Shown here one piece after another: positions 21,047-30,195 of a stretch of DNA of 64,000 bases. How positions within the stretch are numbered: the first letter of the stretch is position 1; every line of letters starts with the position of its first letter. The stretch comes from Thecamonas trahens ATCC 50062 (taxonomy: Eukaryota > Apusozoa > Apusomonadida > Apusomonadidae). The DNA lies in contig NW_013657675.1 in NCBI RefSeq assembly GCF_000142905.1, positions 379,122 through 443,121 on the forward strand, read 5' to 3'. A model generated the notes under the pieces. The model was given only the letters and a program-made list of their open reading frames with translations. It did no database searches and was not told where the DNA came from. Position numbers and translations under genes: made by a program.

Positions 21047-22201
21047 ATGGAAGCTGGCAGCTGTTGTGAGCGACCCACTTGGCTCCAGAGGAAGCGTACA
21101 GAGATGCAGGCATTGCGGTCAGGGTGGAACAAGGTGGTGCGAGCGCTGGCAGACCGGGTCTCCACAGGACTGCAGTCGGGAGAGGGCGGTCGTGCTGCGG
21201 TCGAGCGGCACGACGTGTTCCGGGCGCTGGTGCTTACCACACACCAGGCCGGGGTGAGCGCAGGCGAAGCAGTGCGGGCGCACGACGGCGCGGTTGAGAT
21301 CGAGGGTGTTGGGCGCGGAGGTGAGGATGAGGCGGCCTTTGTGGCGGCGCAACCGCCGGGCCTGCTCAAGGAGGTTGTGGCTAAGCTGGTGGGCCGGCAA
21401 GTTGACGCGCTGTTTGAGCAGGTTGTTGCGGCGCGCGGCGACATGGGCGTCGAGGCCGACAGCGCGCCGCGCGAGGTGGTTGGAAGCGTGGTGGTGGAGT
21501 CTGGCGGTGCACCGTGGACGTTGACTGTGAAGCCGTCGAGCGTGGCGCATCCTGCGGCTGGGCTGGGCGTGTTTGTCGAGCGGCGCGGGGCCGGGGTGAT
21601 CAAGGCCGGGACTGTGCTCGGCTTCTACCCCGGGATTGTGTACCCACCGCTGGACATGCGGCTGATGCCAAACTTCCCCAATGTCGACGCGGACAATGAC
21701 TACTTGATGGCTCGGTTCGACAACACGGTGCTCGACGCCAAGGGCGTGTTCGGGGCGGGCATCTCGGCCGACGAGTTCGCGCTGCGGCTGCGCAAGCGGC
21801 GGCAGATGCAGCAGACGGGCAAGTCACAGCTTGTGCATGCCGCCGGGGCGGCGCAGGCGCGGGTCAATCCGTTTGCGCTCATGCACTTTGTCAACCACCC
21901 GGCGGCATCGACCGGCCTCGAGCCAAACGTCATGTGGCTGGGCTTTGACTTTATGGAGAGCATGCCTGGCGCGCACCGGGCATTCATTCCGAACGTGTAC
22001 GTGCGCAAGCAGAGGACGCTGATGACCACAGCCGGGCTGGGCGTCATCCAGCAGGGCATGGTCATGCTCGCGACTCGCGACATTGACGTCGACGCTGCTG
22101 AGCTGTTCATGGACTATCGCTATAATCCGTCGCTTGACCATCCGGAGTGGTACGAGCCGGTGCCCGGCTCGATGGCGGCCGAGCGGTGGGAGCAAAAGTA
22201 G
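21047..22201 (+). CDS. SET-domain protein, SETD9-like
   Basis: Putative lysine methyltransferase of about 384 residues. The SET region begins near residue 165 with GLGVFVERRGAGVIKAGTVL, followed by GFYPGIVYPP (as in SETD9), DNTVLDAKG, then NPFALMHFVNHPA (the NHxx cofactor motif), and ends with LATRDIDVDAAELFMDYRY (ELFxxY). The catalytic Tyr of that last motif is present. The N-terminal half is helical and has no recognised domain. The upstream in-frame codons have no ATG, so the start is 21047, with another Met 19 residues later possible. It converges on the Ras gene with 85 bp between stops. Confidence 0.8.
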   Translation: MEAGSCCERPTWLQRKRTEMQALRSGWNKVVRALADRVSTGLQSGEGGRAAVERHDVFRALVLTTHQAGVSAGEAVRAHDGAVEIEGVGRGGEDEAAFVAAQPPGLLKEVVAKLVGRQVDALFEQVVAARGDMGVEADSAPREVVGSVVVESGGAPWTLTVKPSSVAHPAAGLGVFVERRGAGVIKAGTVLGFYPGIVYPPLDMRLMPNFPNVDADNDYLMARFDNTVLDAKGVFGAGISADEFALRLRKRRQMQQTGKSQLVHAAGAAQARVNPFALMHFVNHPAASTGLEPNVMWLGFDFMESMPGAHRAFIPNVYVRKQRTLMTTAGLGVIQQGMVMLATRDIDVDAAELFMDYRYNPSLDHPEWYEPVPGSMAAERWEQK

Positions 22202-22286
22202 CAAGAATGAGCAAGGAGCATTGTCGTTTACAGAGACGTGCAGAGGATTAAGGAAGAGTAAGAGAGGAGGTGATCGTTCGATGCGC

Positions 22287-22856
22287 TCAGAGAATGGCGC
22301 ACCGTTTCTTGGGCTTGGACTTGGGCAGCAGCTTGCCGGCGGCCTTGGCGCGAGTCTCGCGCATGGCGCGGACGAGTGCGGCAAAGGTCTCGTGGATGTT
22401 GATGTTGTCCTTGGCCGAGGTCTCAAAGAACGAGGCACCGACCGACTTTGCAAACTCGACGCCCTCAGCGGTGCTCACTGTGCGCTGGTCCTCGAGATCG
22501 ACCTTGTTGCCCACGATGACAGTCGGGACGGCGTCGGCGTCCTTCACCCGCAGGGTGCGGGCCTGGATTTCGCGGGCCTCTTCGAGCGACTTCGAGTCTG
22601 TGATGGTGTACGCGATGATAAATCCCTCACCGGAGCGGATCCACTGCGAAGAGAGAGCCGAAAACTCCTCCTGTCCAGCCGTGTCGAGGATGTCGAGGAG
22701 GCAGGCGTCCGAGTCGATGACCACCTGCTTGCGGTACGAGTCCTCGATCGTGGGGTCGTACTGGAGAATAAAGTGGTTGTGCAGGTAGCGCATGGTGATG
22801 GCAGACTTGCCAGCGCCGCCGGAGCCCAGAACGACGATGTGATACTCAGTGGCCAT
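22287..22856 (-). CDS. Ras-family small GTPase with C-terminal CAAX box
   Basis: 189 residues, no introns. The P-loop GSGGAGKSA, switch I YDPTIEDSY, switch II DTAGQEEF, NKVD and ETSAK are all intact. This is the effector-loop sequence of the Ras/Rap group. The C-terminus is lysine-rich and ends in CAIL; the terminal Leu favours geranylgeranylation. Expected at the plasma membrane or endomembranes, switching between GDP and GTP. The residue equivalent to Ras Gly12 is Gly and Gln61 is Gln, so normal GTPase activity is expected. A CDC25-type exchange factor is encoded at 55-58.6 kb in the same window, although a functional pairing is only a guess. Confidence 0.95.
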   Translation of the reverse strand: MATEYHIVVLGSGGAGKSAITMRYLHNHFILQYDPTIEDSYRKQVVIDSDACLLDILDTAGQEEFSALSSQWIRSGEGFIIAYTITDSKSLEEAREIQARTLRVKDADAVPTVIVGNKVDLEDQRTVSTAEGVEFAKSVGASFFETSAKDNINIHETFAALVRAMRETRAKAAGKLLPKSKPKKRCAIL

Positions 22857-24008
22857 GTAAAATTTGTAGATGTGGTTGTATGCATGCATGCGTGTATCGT
22901 AGCCGGTACGGCCGGTGGTGGTTTTATGGGCGAGAGCTGGCGCCCCCAAACGGGGAATCGCCCAAACGGGGGCTGGCCCAGCTATGTGCACGAAATTCAC
23001 GAGTGCTCTTTTGTAAAGGTCGGTTTCGCCAGCCGGACATGAGCCGGTAGTTGCTCCCCGCCCCAACCACCATCCACCGCCCAGTACCACGCAAAGCTGC
23101 TGCACTGCTGCAGTGCAGCGCGAGTGCTTCTGTGACAGGGCGCGCCGCCAGCCCATCGGCTCTCGCAACTCAGGCATGTGGCCCAGGTGTGGCAGTCAGG
23201 GGTCCTTGCAATGGCACTGCAGGCGCGGCCGAGCACTATGGCTCGGCCGCGCTGTGCCACGCAGTCTTTCTTGGAGCGACCAACAAGCTCGTCACCATCT
23301 TTGTCGATGAGATCTCATCGTTTGCAGCCAATGGCATAGTAGCTGGGACCATGCACGAGCTGCCAACGTCGTGCTCACTGGGGCACCACACGGTCACCGA
23401 CGCACGACGCATGGTTCGTCGGCTGGCGAGCAATGATCGCACACCTCTGCGGCTATCGAGTCATTCGGAGTCAATGTCATCGGCCCGCGGGTCGACACCT
23501 TCAACTTTCTCATCTCGTACTACGAGGATGAGGATGGTGTCGAGCATAAGCAGACGATCCGCTTGATGCGCGACGACGAATCGCTCGAGATCTTCGACGA
23601 GATCGCGGCCATGGAGCCGGTCTCAACTGTTGACGACGTCGACTACTTTACCATTCTCAGACTGTCGAACAGGCTCGAGCCACGCTCTGCGCCTCTTGGC
23701 GACAACCGCGACATGCGCGTCGCGCTGTTTGATCTAGTTCTCCCAGACAAGCCCCTCATCGACGATCATCGCTTCGTAGACACGTATATGCTACGTACCA
23801 GGTCACCAGCTTGGTGATGCCCCTTCGACGAAGAAAAGGCTGGCAATGGAGGCACGAGGCGACAAGCCTTGTCGCGTGGCAATTCTTGCAGCAGGCGGGT
23901 GATGAGGCGGGCGATCAGGCGGCGATCAGGCGGCTCGCGAGACCCCCGGGCACATACACACACACACTCTCTCTCTCACACCACTCCTCTCTCGTTCATG
24001 GTTGAACA
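22857..24008. other. Gene-poor gap flanking the Crinkler-like gene
   Basis: About 1.15 kb with only a broken ORF (see 23170-23817). The stretch 22860-23170 contains a TGCATGCATGCGTG run next to the Ras start and nothing recognisable. 23940-24000 is a CA/CT-rich leader directly before the Crinkler-like gene. Confidence 0.5.
23170..23817 (+). pseudogene. Broken ORF of unknown family
   Basis: Two adjacent pieces with protein-like composition join by a -1 frame change near 23435-23460. The first contains ATNKLVTIFVDEISSF; the second contains FGVNVIGPRVDTFNF, then LEIFDEIAAMEPV and VALFDLVLPDKPLIDDHRF. No clear start codon or promoter context is visible, and I do not recognise the family. It may be a gene with a sequencing error or a decaying remnant. 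It lies in the gene-poor interval before the Crinkler-like gene. Confidence 0.35.
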
Positions 24009-26947
24009 ATGAGTGTGAATTTTCTCCAAGACATGTAGGTGCTCGTGTGGCTGGGTGGGGGGGTGGTTGGGGTGGGATGGGAGTGGATGGGGGAAGGCAA
24101 GGGGTGAGTGGGTACAGAAAAAGGTCGTAGTTGGCGCGAAGCACCGCGAGGAGACACTCACCGGCCAGGTCGCGGAAGGATGCATGCAGGGCAAGAAGGG
24201 GAGTTGAAACGGCCTACAAGAACTACCACTCTGCCCTGGCGGCGTACGACAGCTGCATGAGTGAGGGAAAGGGGGAGAAGGCAGCAGAGGCCAAGGTGCG
24301 CATAGCCGAGGCCAAGGTGCGCATAGCTGAGGCCAAGGTCGGAGTGGCCGAGGCCAAGGTCGACGAGGCCGAGACCAGGGTTGACAAGGCCGAGGCCAAG
24401 GTCGGGGTGGCCGAGGCCAAGGTCGGGGTGGCCGAGGCCAAGGTCGGAGTGGCCGAGGCCAAGGTCGAAGTGGCCGAGGCCAAGGTCGACGAGGCCGAGA
24501 CCAGGGTTGACAAGGCCGAGGCCAAGGTCGGGGTGGCCGAGGCCGAGATCCGGGTGGCCAAGGCCAAGGTCGGGGTGGCCGAGGCTAGGCACGAGGCAGT
24601 GATTGGCGCACGGCATGCTGGAGTCGCAACGGATGCCGACGTGGCCGAGGCCAAGGTCGGGGTGGCCGAGGCCAAGGTCGGGGTGGCCGAGGCTAGGCAC
24701 GAGGCAGTGATTGGCGCACGGCATGCTGGAGTCGCAACGGATGCCGACGTGGCCGAGGCCAAGGTTGACGTGGCCAAGGCCAAGGTTGTCGTGCTCGAGG
24801 CCAAGGTTGTCATGCTCGAGGCCAAACTGCGCGAAGCGACTGCGTGTGGCGCCAGCGAGGCCGAGATCGAATCAATCACGACACGACTCAAACTCGCCTC
24901 GCAAGAACTGACCCATGCCTCGCCGGCTAACGAGAAGCTCCACCCGCAGATCGGCATTATTCAGCCGCACGGGGCGGCCTCCAAGTCTAGGGCAAAGGGC
25001 TTTGCGTCACACCTATCGCCGGTCTCGGATCCGGCAGCACTCTACCCTCTGCTGGTGACCGGGCACCTGAAGATGGTTGGATGGCCGGAGCAGGAGAGCC
25101 AGTCACCTTCGGCAAGCAGTGGAGCTTTGTCCGTGGCCGATCTTGCCAGTGGGCCGGAAGACCTCGGCAGTGGCGCTGCTGCCTCTCCGCCCACTCGCCA
25201 GTTTGTCGAGCTCGACCACAACGTCGCCCTGGGAATGTTTAGCCGCGTTGGTAACCTGCAGGCTGCTACGCAAAAGGCTGTGCGTGACATCACCCAATCT
25301 CTCTGGCCTCTGGTCTTCACCTCCAGCTCTAGCCCGTGTGTCGGGCTTGATGCTGACCCAATGCAGACCTTCCATCTCGAACGCACTTTCCTCTCGGAGC
25401 TCACGTCGTCGCTGTACGTCTTTCTTCGCGACGAGATCTCGACTTCCTTTCCGAGTGACACGGAGCTGGCCAAGCACACGGCCAGTGCTTTGGATTTTTG
25501 CTTGCAGCATCGAGCAGATCTCGACAAGGTCATCGCCAGCGCGACATCAGTCGAGCGCGCAACAACGCGTTTGGCCGCTATCACGTCGGAGCTGGCCCAG
25601 TCTGGGTCGTCGTCGTCGCGTCCAGACTCAAGCCGTCGGGCAACCGAGCTGCTTGCCGCGATGATCGAGGCGGAGAAAGAACTGACCAACCCGCAACTGG
25701 AGCAGATTCCGGTTCGGGTGACGAATGCGCGCGAGAGCCGCGAAGACTCGCATGATCCCAGTTCCTCGGACGCACGCAGTGCTGATGCTGTTGTGTTCAA
25801 CCGAAGCCCATTGCGGACGTGGATGTGGGTCGAACACCCGGTACTCCGCAACGCGCAGCCGGACGTACTCTGGGGCCTCCACTCCCAGCAGGTCAAGCTC
25901 GGCTTTGGCATCTTTGAGCCCGGCAGTTCCTCCAAGGGGGGACAAGTCGAGGCGTACGCTTCTGCGTTGGGGCTGGCTGCTGCTGGCTACCCTGCTGTGA
26001 TTTCGATCCTCTCACTCTCTGGGTCGTTTCCCACGCCGGAAAACTCCGGCGCCAACATCTCGCTGCAACTTGCAGCTCACCTTGTCGGCGAAAACCAGGT
26101 GCAGCATGTAGCTGTGGGCCTCCTCAAGACCGACTCGCTCACATCGTACGTGGACATTGTGGCCGGCTTTGCAGTTTCGATGTCCGAGGTCACCCAGATC
26201 ATGGTCAAGCGCCTGGCGGACCCAAGCCTTGCGCCGCAGCAGTTTGGGCCCAACGTGGCGGTTGTCGCCGGATTTGTCTTCAAGTGGTTCCGCCCCTCCT
26301 CCTGCCGCTGGCCGAACCTGGATGCGTGGACGATTGCGTCGCCCGAGCTGCGGATGTGCTTGATGGTGGTCGACAAAGCGTTCACCGTTCTCCACGGGCC
26401 CCACAACGAGACGGTCGAGGCGCTACCTGGTCATGTTGCTGTCGTTGTCACCAAGGCTGTGACCGATGTTGAGGTCGACGACACGGGCGTGACTACGGCC
26501 CACTTTGACGACGTGGCGGCCCGGCTGAAGAAGCTCCATGCCGCGGGCATTGTCCATGGCGACGTCCGCCGTAGCAACGTTGTCTTTGGCAACAACGGCA
26601 AAGGTTACCTCATTGACTTTGACCTTGCGCGGCCGGTCGGAACCGTGTACCCGGCACGTCTCCGTGTGGTGCGCGACGGGTCACGCGCGCCTGGTTGTGT
26701 CAACTCAACAGCCAGCATGGCGGTTGCGCACGACGTATTTGCGTTGGGTGGCGTGATGGAGCTGTACCAAGCCGTCGACAATGGCAGACAGAGCGAGTGG
26801 ATCGCTCTCGTCGAATCGTTGAAAGCGGAGGAGCACGGGGCCGCGGTCGGCAAGCTACCGAGCGAGTGGCCGAACCCGCCGTTCCTGCTGCAGCGCACCA
26901 GGTCCGCCCGCAGCAAGTCGTGGTCACGCGGAACTGGGTCGCCGTAA
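24009..26947 (+). CDS. Crinkler-like protein: repetitive coiled coil, nuclease-like middle, C-terminal kinase domain
   Basis: Predicted 934 residues. Exon 1 (24009-24034) encodes MSVNFLQD plus a split codon. The intron is 24035-24168 (GTAGGT ... GCCAG). Exon 2 continues in frame; without this exon the ORF has no ATG before 24257. Residues about 50-240 are heptad repeats of the AEAKVGV type, a long coiled coil. Residues about 555-610 (QPDVLWG, then FGIFEPGSSSKGGQVEAY) look like a worn PD-(D/E)xK nuclease core. Residues about 780-880 form a kinase-like domain with LHAAGIVHGDVRRSNVVFG and LIDFDLA. The HGDxRxxN and DFD variants are typical of Crinkler (CRN) kinases rather than of eukaryotic protein kinases. 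The usual N-terminal CRN header is not seen. In oomycetes and fungi the family acts on host nuclei; in free-living protists the role is unknown. No broken reading frame. Confidence 0.7.
24285..24830 (+). repeat. 21-bp minisatellite with a 108-bp higher-order duplication
   Basis: Units of gccgaggccaaggtcggggtg (21 bp, seven residues) are repeated in tandem through this stretch. On top of it a 108-bp block beginning gaggctaggcacgaggcagt is present twice, at 24581 and 24689. The repeat stays in frame, so copy-number change would lengthen the coiled coil by whole heptads. Confidence 0.9.
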
Positions 26948-27344
26948 ACATGCATCACAACTTAGTTGTAGAACGAGCCGTGCCGATCTGCGCGTCGTCG
27001 CTACAGGGCGGATTGCATGGTCAAAGTAAGCAGCGCGTCGACTATGAGTTCTGCAGGCAGATGCGCATCGGCTGCGGGCCTGTCTGCGACGCAATCATCC
27101 GCGCCCTCTGCGATCGCCAGGAACGTTGTGGGAACGTTCCCGTTCGCCGTGGCCAGTGGCGGGCGGCTGAACACGACGCCCGCGCGACGCCCGCGCGGTT
27201 TTCGACGCCTGGCATGCGCAATGCGCAGCGCATAGGGTCTACACTTGGCATGTGTGTACCCACGACATTCCTACAACTTGTACACAAGGGGATTCCGTAA
27301 AGACTGCGGCATGCGGACAGGAGAGGGGAGAAGGGTGCTAAAGG

Positions 27345-27450
27345 CCTAGTTCGGGACCGTTCTGAGAACGGTCCCAGAACGGTCCTGCGACCGTTCCTGG
27401 AACGGTCCTGGGCGCCAGTGTTCTGCGACCGTTCCCGGAACGGTATCCCC
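27345..27450. repeat. Cluster of three near-perfect palindromes
   Basis: Three palindromes share the core accgttc...gaacggt: GGACCGTTCT-G-AGAACGGTCC near 27355, GACCGTTCC-T-GGAACGGTC near 27388, and ACCGTTCC-C-GGAACGGT near 27427. Further half-sites lie between them. A related GGGAACGTTCCC palindrome lies near 27130. They may be cruciform-forming remnants of a mobile element or a protein-binding array. Confidence 0.85.
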
Positions 27451-27484
27451 AAGACGCGATGCAAGACGCGATGCTATCCCCGAA

Positions 27485-27650
27485 ACGCGACACTCTCATA
27501 ATATATATATGTACATATATATATTTACAACGTAAAAATATAACAGTATAAATACAATTGTACAAAGTCAAAAAAGTTATACTATTCTTTACAGAATTAT
27601 ATAAAACAAGTATTTGCAGCGTTTTAGGTGCAACTCGCAAAGATTTTTTA
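27485..27650. other. AT-rich islet
   Basis: An abrupt AT-rich segment (TATATATATGTACATATATATATTT and homopolymeric A/T runs) in a window that is otherwise strongly GC-rich. It carries no recognisable gene. A transferred organellar, viral or element-derived fragment is possible, as is a replication origin. Confidence 0.8.
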
Positions 27651-27950
27651 CATCAGTCGTGGCAAGCGCGAGGAGTCACCACAAACCTTCCTCCTCACCC
27701 CCAGTACGCTTGTAGTCATCCCTTAAGAGTGACTCAGCAAGTACGGATGCTCCAAGTACTCAGTTATCGAACGCAAGCAGCGTTATACTTTGATCTACTA
27801 TGTGGCGCACACAATCGTCATTGGGAAACTATCAATATCATTCGAGAGATCAATCGTTGCCTCGTCACCATCATCGAGCTCGCCATCGTTTACTGCAAAG
27901 AGCGGCATCGGCATCACGTCAAGCACATCCTACCCCTTAACAAGTAACTT

Positions 27951-28920
27951 CTAGGGCGACGCGGCGGTCGCAGGCGTGTACGGCGTCGCGTTGGTCGTCG
28001 CAGACGCGGTTGCGCCGTACGCTGTCGCACCATGCGCAGCCGACTTGTCGGCAAGACCCTGCGTGTCACCGTCGGGCACAAACTGCCTCTGCTTGAGCGA
28101 AAACCGCCGCCCGCCAACGTGGTACATGCCCTTCCGCTCGAAGAGCATCAACACGGCCGACACGATGCCCCAGATCATGGTCATGAACGCCATGCCAAAG
28201 CCCGTCGAGTACTTGCCCTTGGTCCCGCTCACCTTTGGCTTGCCCACAACACACAGATAGAGGAACCAAGCAAAGGCCACGTTGCCCGCCACTGCAAAGT
28301 AGCCCACCATCGCTGTCAACCGCGCCTGCTCCAGCGAAATGACGTTCGTGAAGATCTCCCAGATGGCCACCACATTGGCCGCCAGCGCCACCATCAGCGC
28401 GAGAAAGCCAAAGAAGAGAAAGGTGAACGCCGCGCCGCCGCCGTGCCGGAACTTCTTGTACTTGGAGTCGTAGTGCTTCTCAAAGTACGAGATGGACTTG
28501 CAGCCAACGCCCTTGGCGCAGCCCTTGAACAGGCCAACGTGGCCATCGTCAAACTTCACCCACTCCAGCGTACCCATAGCTGCGCTCTCCACCGCAACAC
28601 ATGTACCTCCCCCGTTTGTAAGTACGCTCGCTTCTCACGCTGCTCTCCAAGGTACGTTCGCTATCCTTCACCCTACTCGCACCTAGAGTGGCCTCACAGG
28701 AGGGGGGGGGGGGGGCGGTGCCACGCAGGCGCCTGTCTCGCACATGAGCACCGCGGTCTGACAACTGGCTCAACACGGCCGAAGAGAGCGAGAGCGTACC
28801 GACGCAGATAAAGATAAAAGTGAGGACAGAAACAAGGAGGGCAACAAACGGCTTCCACGCCACAACCGTGGGATTCATTTCCTTGACGCCCTCCTTCACC
28901 TTGGCGATGTGAGGCTGCAT
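27951..28920 (-). CDS. Four-TM membrane protein of unknown function, two exons
   Basis: Exon 1 (28920-28800) encodes a short cytosolic N-terminus and the first hydrophobic helix (FVALLVSVLTFIFICV). The intron is 28799-28580 (GTACGC ... CGCAG, containing a G-run). Exon 2 (28579-27951) joins in phase 1 to give 249 residues. A loop with two cysteines (FKGCAKGVGCKS) follows TM1, then three further helices at about 90-115, 125-150 and 165-185. The C-terminal tail is Ala/Thr-rich. The layout of short N-terminus, Cys-containing first loop and four helices recalls claudin/PMP22 or tetraspanning proteins, but the GLW motif is absent and I do not assign a family. Confidence 0.7.
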
Positions 28921-30195
28921 CAGATTTTTTCGTTGGAGTGCGGTGTTGTGGGAGCACGCGTAGGCATTCGCCCAAGCCTGCCGCTCTCAGAAGTGCCAAC
29001 TATTAGCCGATCCGCCACACTGCTCGGCGCCGAGCAACTACCTCGACCTGTCTCATACCCGATTCAGCGTCTCCTGTGTCTCCAGCACATCAGCGGCACT
29101 TGCTCACTGCCTCGCGGCGACACACCAGGACTGGCGGATGATGCTCCGCAGCTTGGAGTCGACCGATGAACGCGCGCCGCCGGCACTGATGTTGAGACAA
29201 ACAGCAGGCGAGAGGCCGCTAAAGGCTACCCATCGAGTGTCGAACTCTTACAGTATGGTGGCAGCAAGGAACATGTCTGCCACGGGCGCATTCGGCCGAT
29301 GGCTTCTAGTCTCGGGCTAACATCGCGCCGAGAGTTGACCGGCCAGCCGTCAGCGTTAGTTGCGTGTGCGCCACCACCAGGAGGCCACAGTCGAGGGCAA
29401 AGATTTGGCCCACCTCCCGCAATAGCAGCACGCTCCCAATCGACATGTTGTCCAAAGAAAACCAATGAGCTTTGATAGCTCTCGAGAGGGGATCCACACC
29501 GCAGATGGGCACACTCATTGCTTGCTTTTGGCACCGGTTCACTCACATTCTCTGTTGGCCGGCCGAGCGGTCACTCCGCTGGCTCGACGGCTTGGAGAGT
29601 TCCTTGCATTTACTGTGTTGACCATCTTTGCCAGCACATCGTGCCAATTGGCACAGTCAACCGCGTGTACGTGAGCGCTGTTCGATGGCTCGCGTACACA
29701 CGATATCAAGGCAAGAATTGGGCGCCCAGATGGCGCCCGTCGTCGTCGTCGCGCATCATCATCAGAAAGGGTGGGCAGGTGAGTTCCCGCTCCGTCAGAG
29801 CCGACTGTGTCGACGCCATCGGAGCTCTTAGCGGAGTAAGGTGTTAGCCGCTTCGTCTCGCTCAGCCGGCCGCGAGTGTTAGCGACTCGTAGCCGTCGCG
29901 GCAACAGAAGTCAACTCTTCGTGCGCGTGTCGCCTGAATTGCGGCGTTCTTTCCATGTGTCTATATGTGATCAACTCGGATCCGTTTGATGTCCACTTGG
30001 GGCATGCACACAATGCCGCAACTGGCAGTCCACGTGCACACACCCATACCCTCACTCGCCAATGTAAAATCGCGTGTGACGGTCCGGTGGCACTTGTAGC
30101 CTACTCACTATTGCAGCGTGGCCACTCTTGTCTCGACTTGAATTCGCGGACAGGACCCTTTACACACTCCAGCTCACCAGCCAAGGCCACCCACG
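28921..30195. other. 1.27-kb intergenic region without recognisable genes
   Basis: This lies between the divergent starts of the four-TM gene and the type I membrane protein. All ORFs are short, with atypical codon use. I found no tRNA-like T-loop, repeat array or element terminus. It is the longest empty stretch in the window and closes the accessory-looking interval from 22.9 kb. Confidence 0.6.

Larger units (their letters stand above)
26948..27950. other. Non-coding gap with palindromes and an AT-rich islet
   Basis: About 1 kb between the Crinkler-like gene and the convergent four-TM gene. Short ORFs exist on the plus strand but none has domain character or codon use like the neighbours. 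Base composition drops sharply after about 27480. Confidence 0.6.

Noticed and set aside
24223-24957. Minus-strand repeat protein opposite the Crinkler-like coiled coil
   Set aside because: It is the antisense of the 21-bp minisatellite; it has no context as a gene and the sense strand continues into a kinase domain.
27558-27947. 129-codon plus-strand frame through the AT-rich islet
   Set aside because: No ATG with good context, composition changes midway and no motif; not supportable as a gene.
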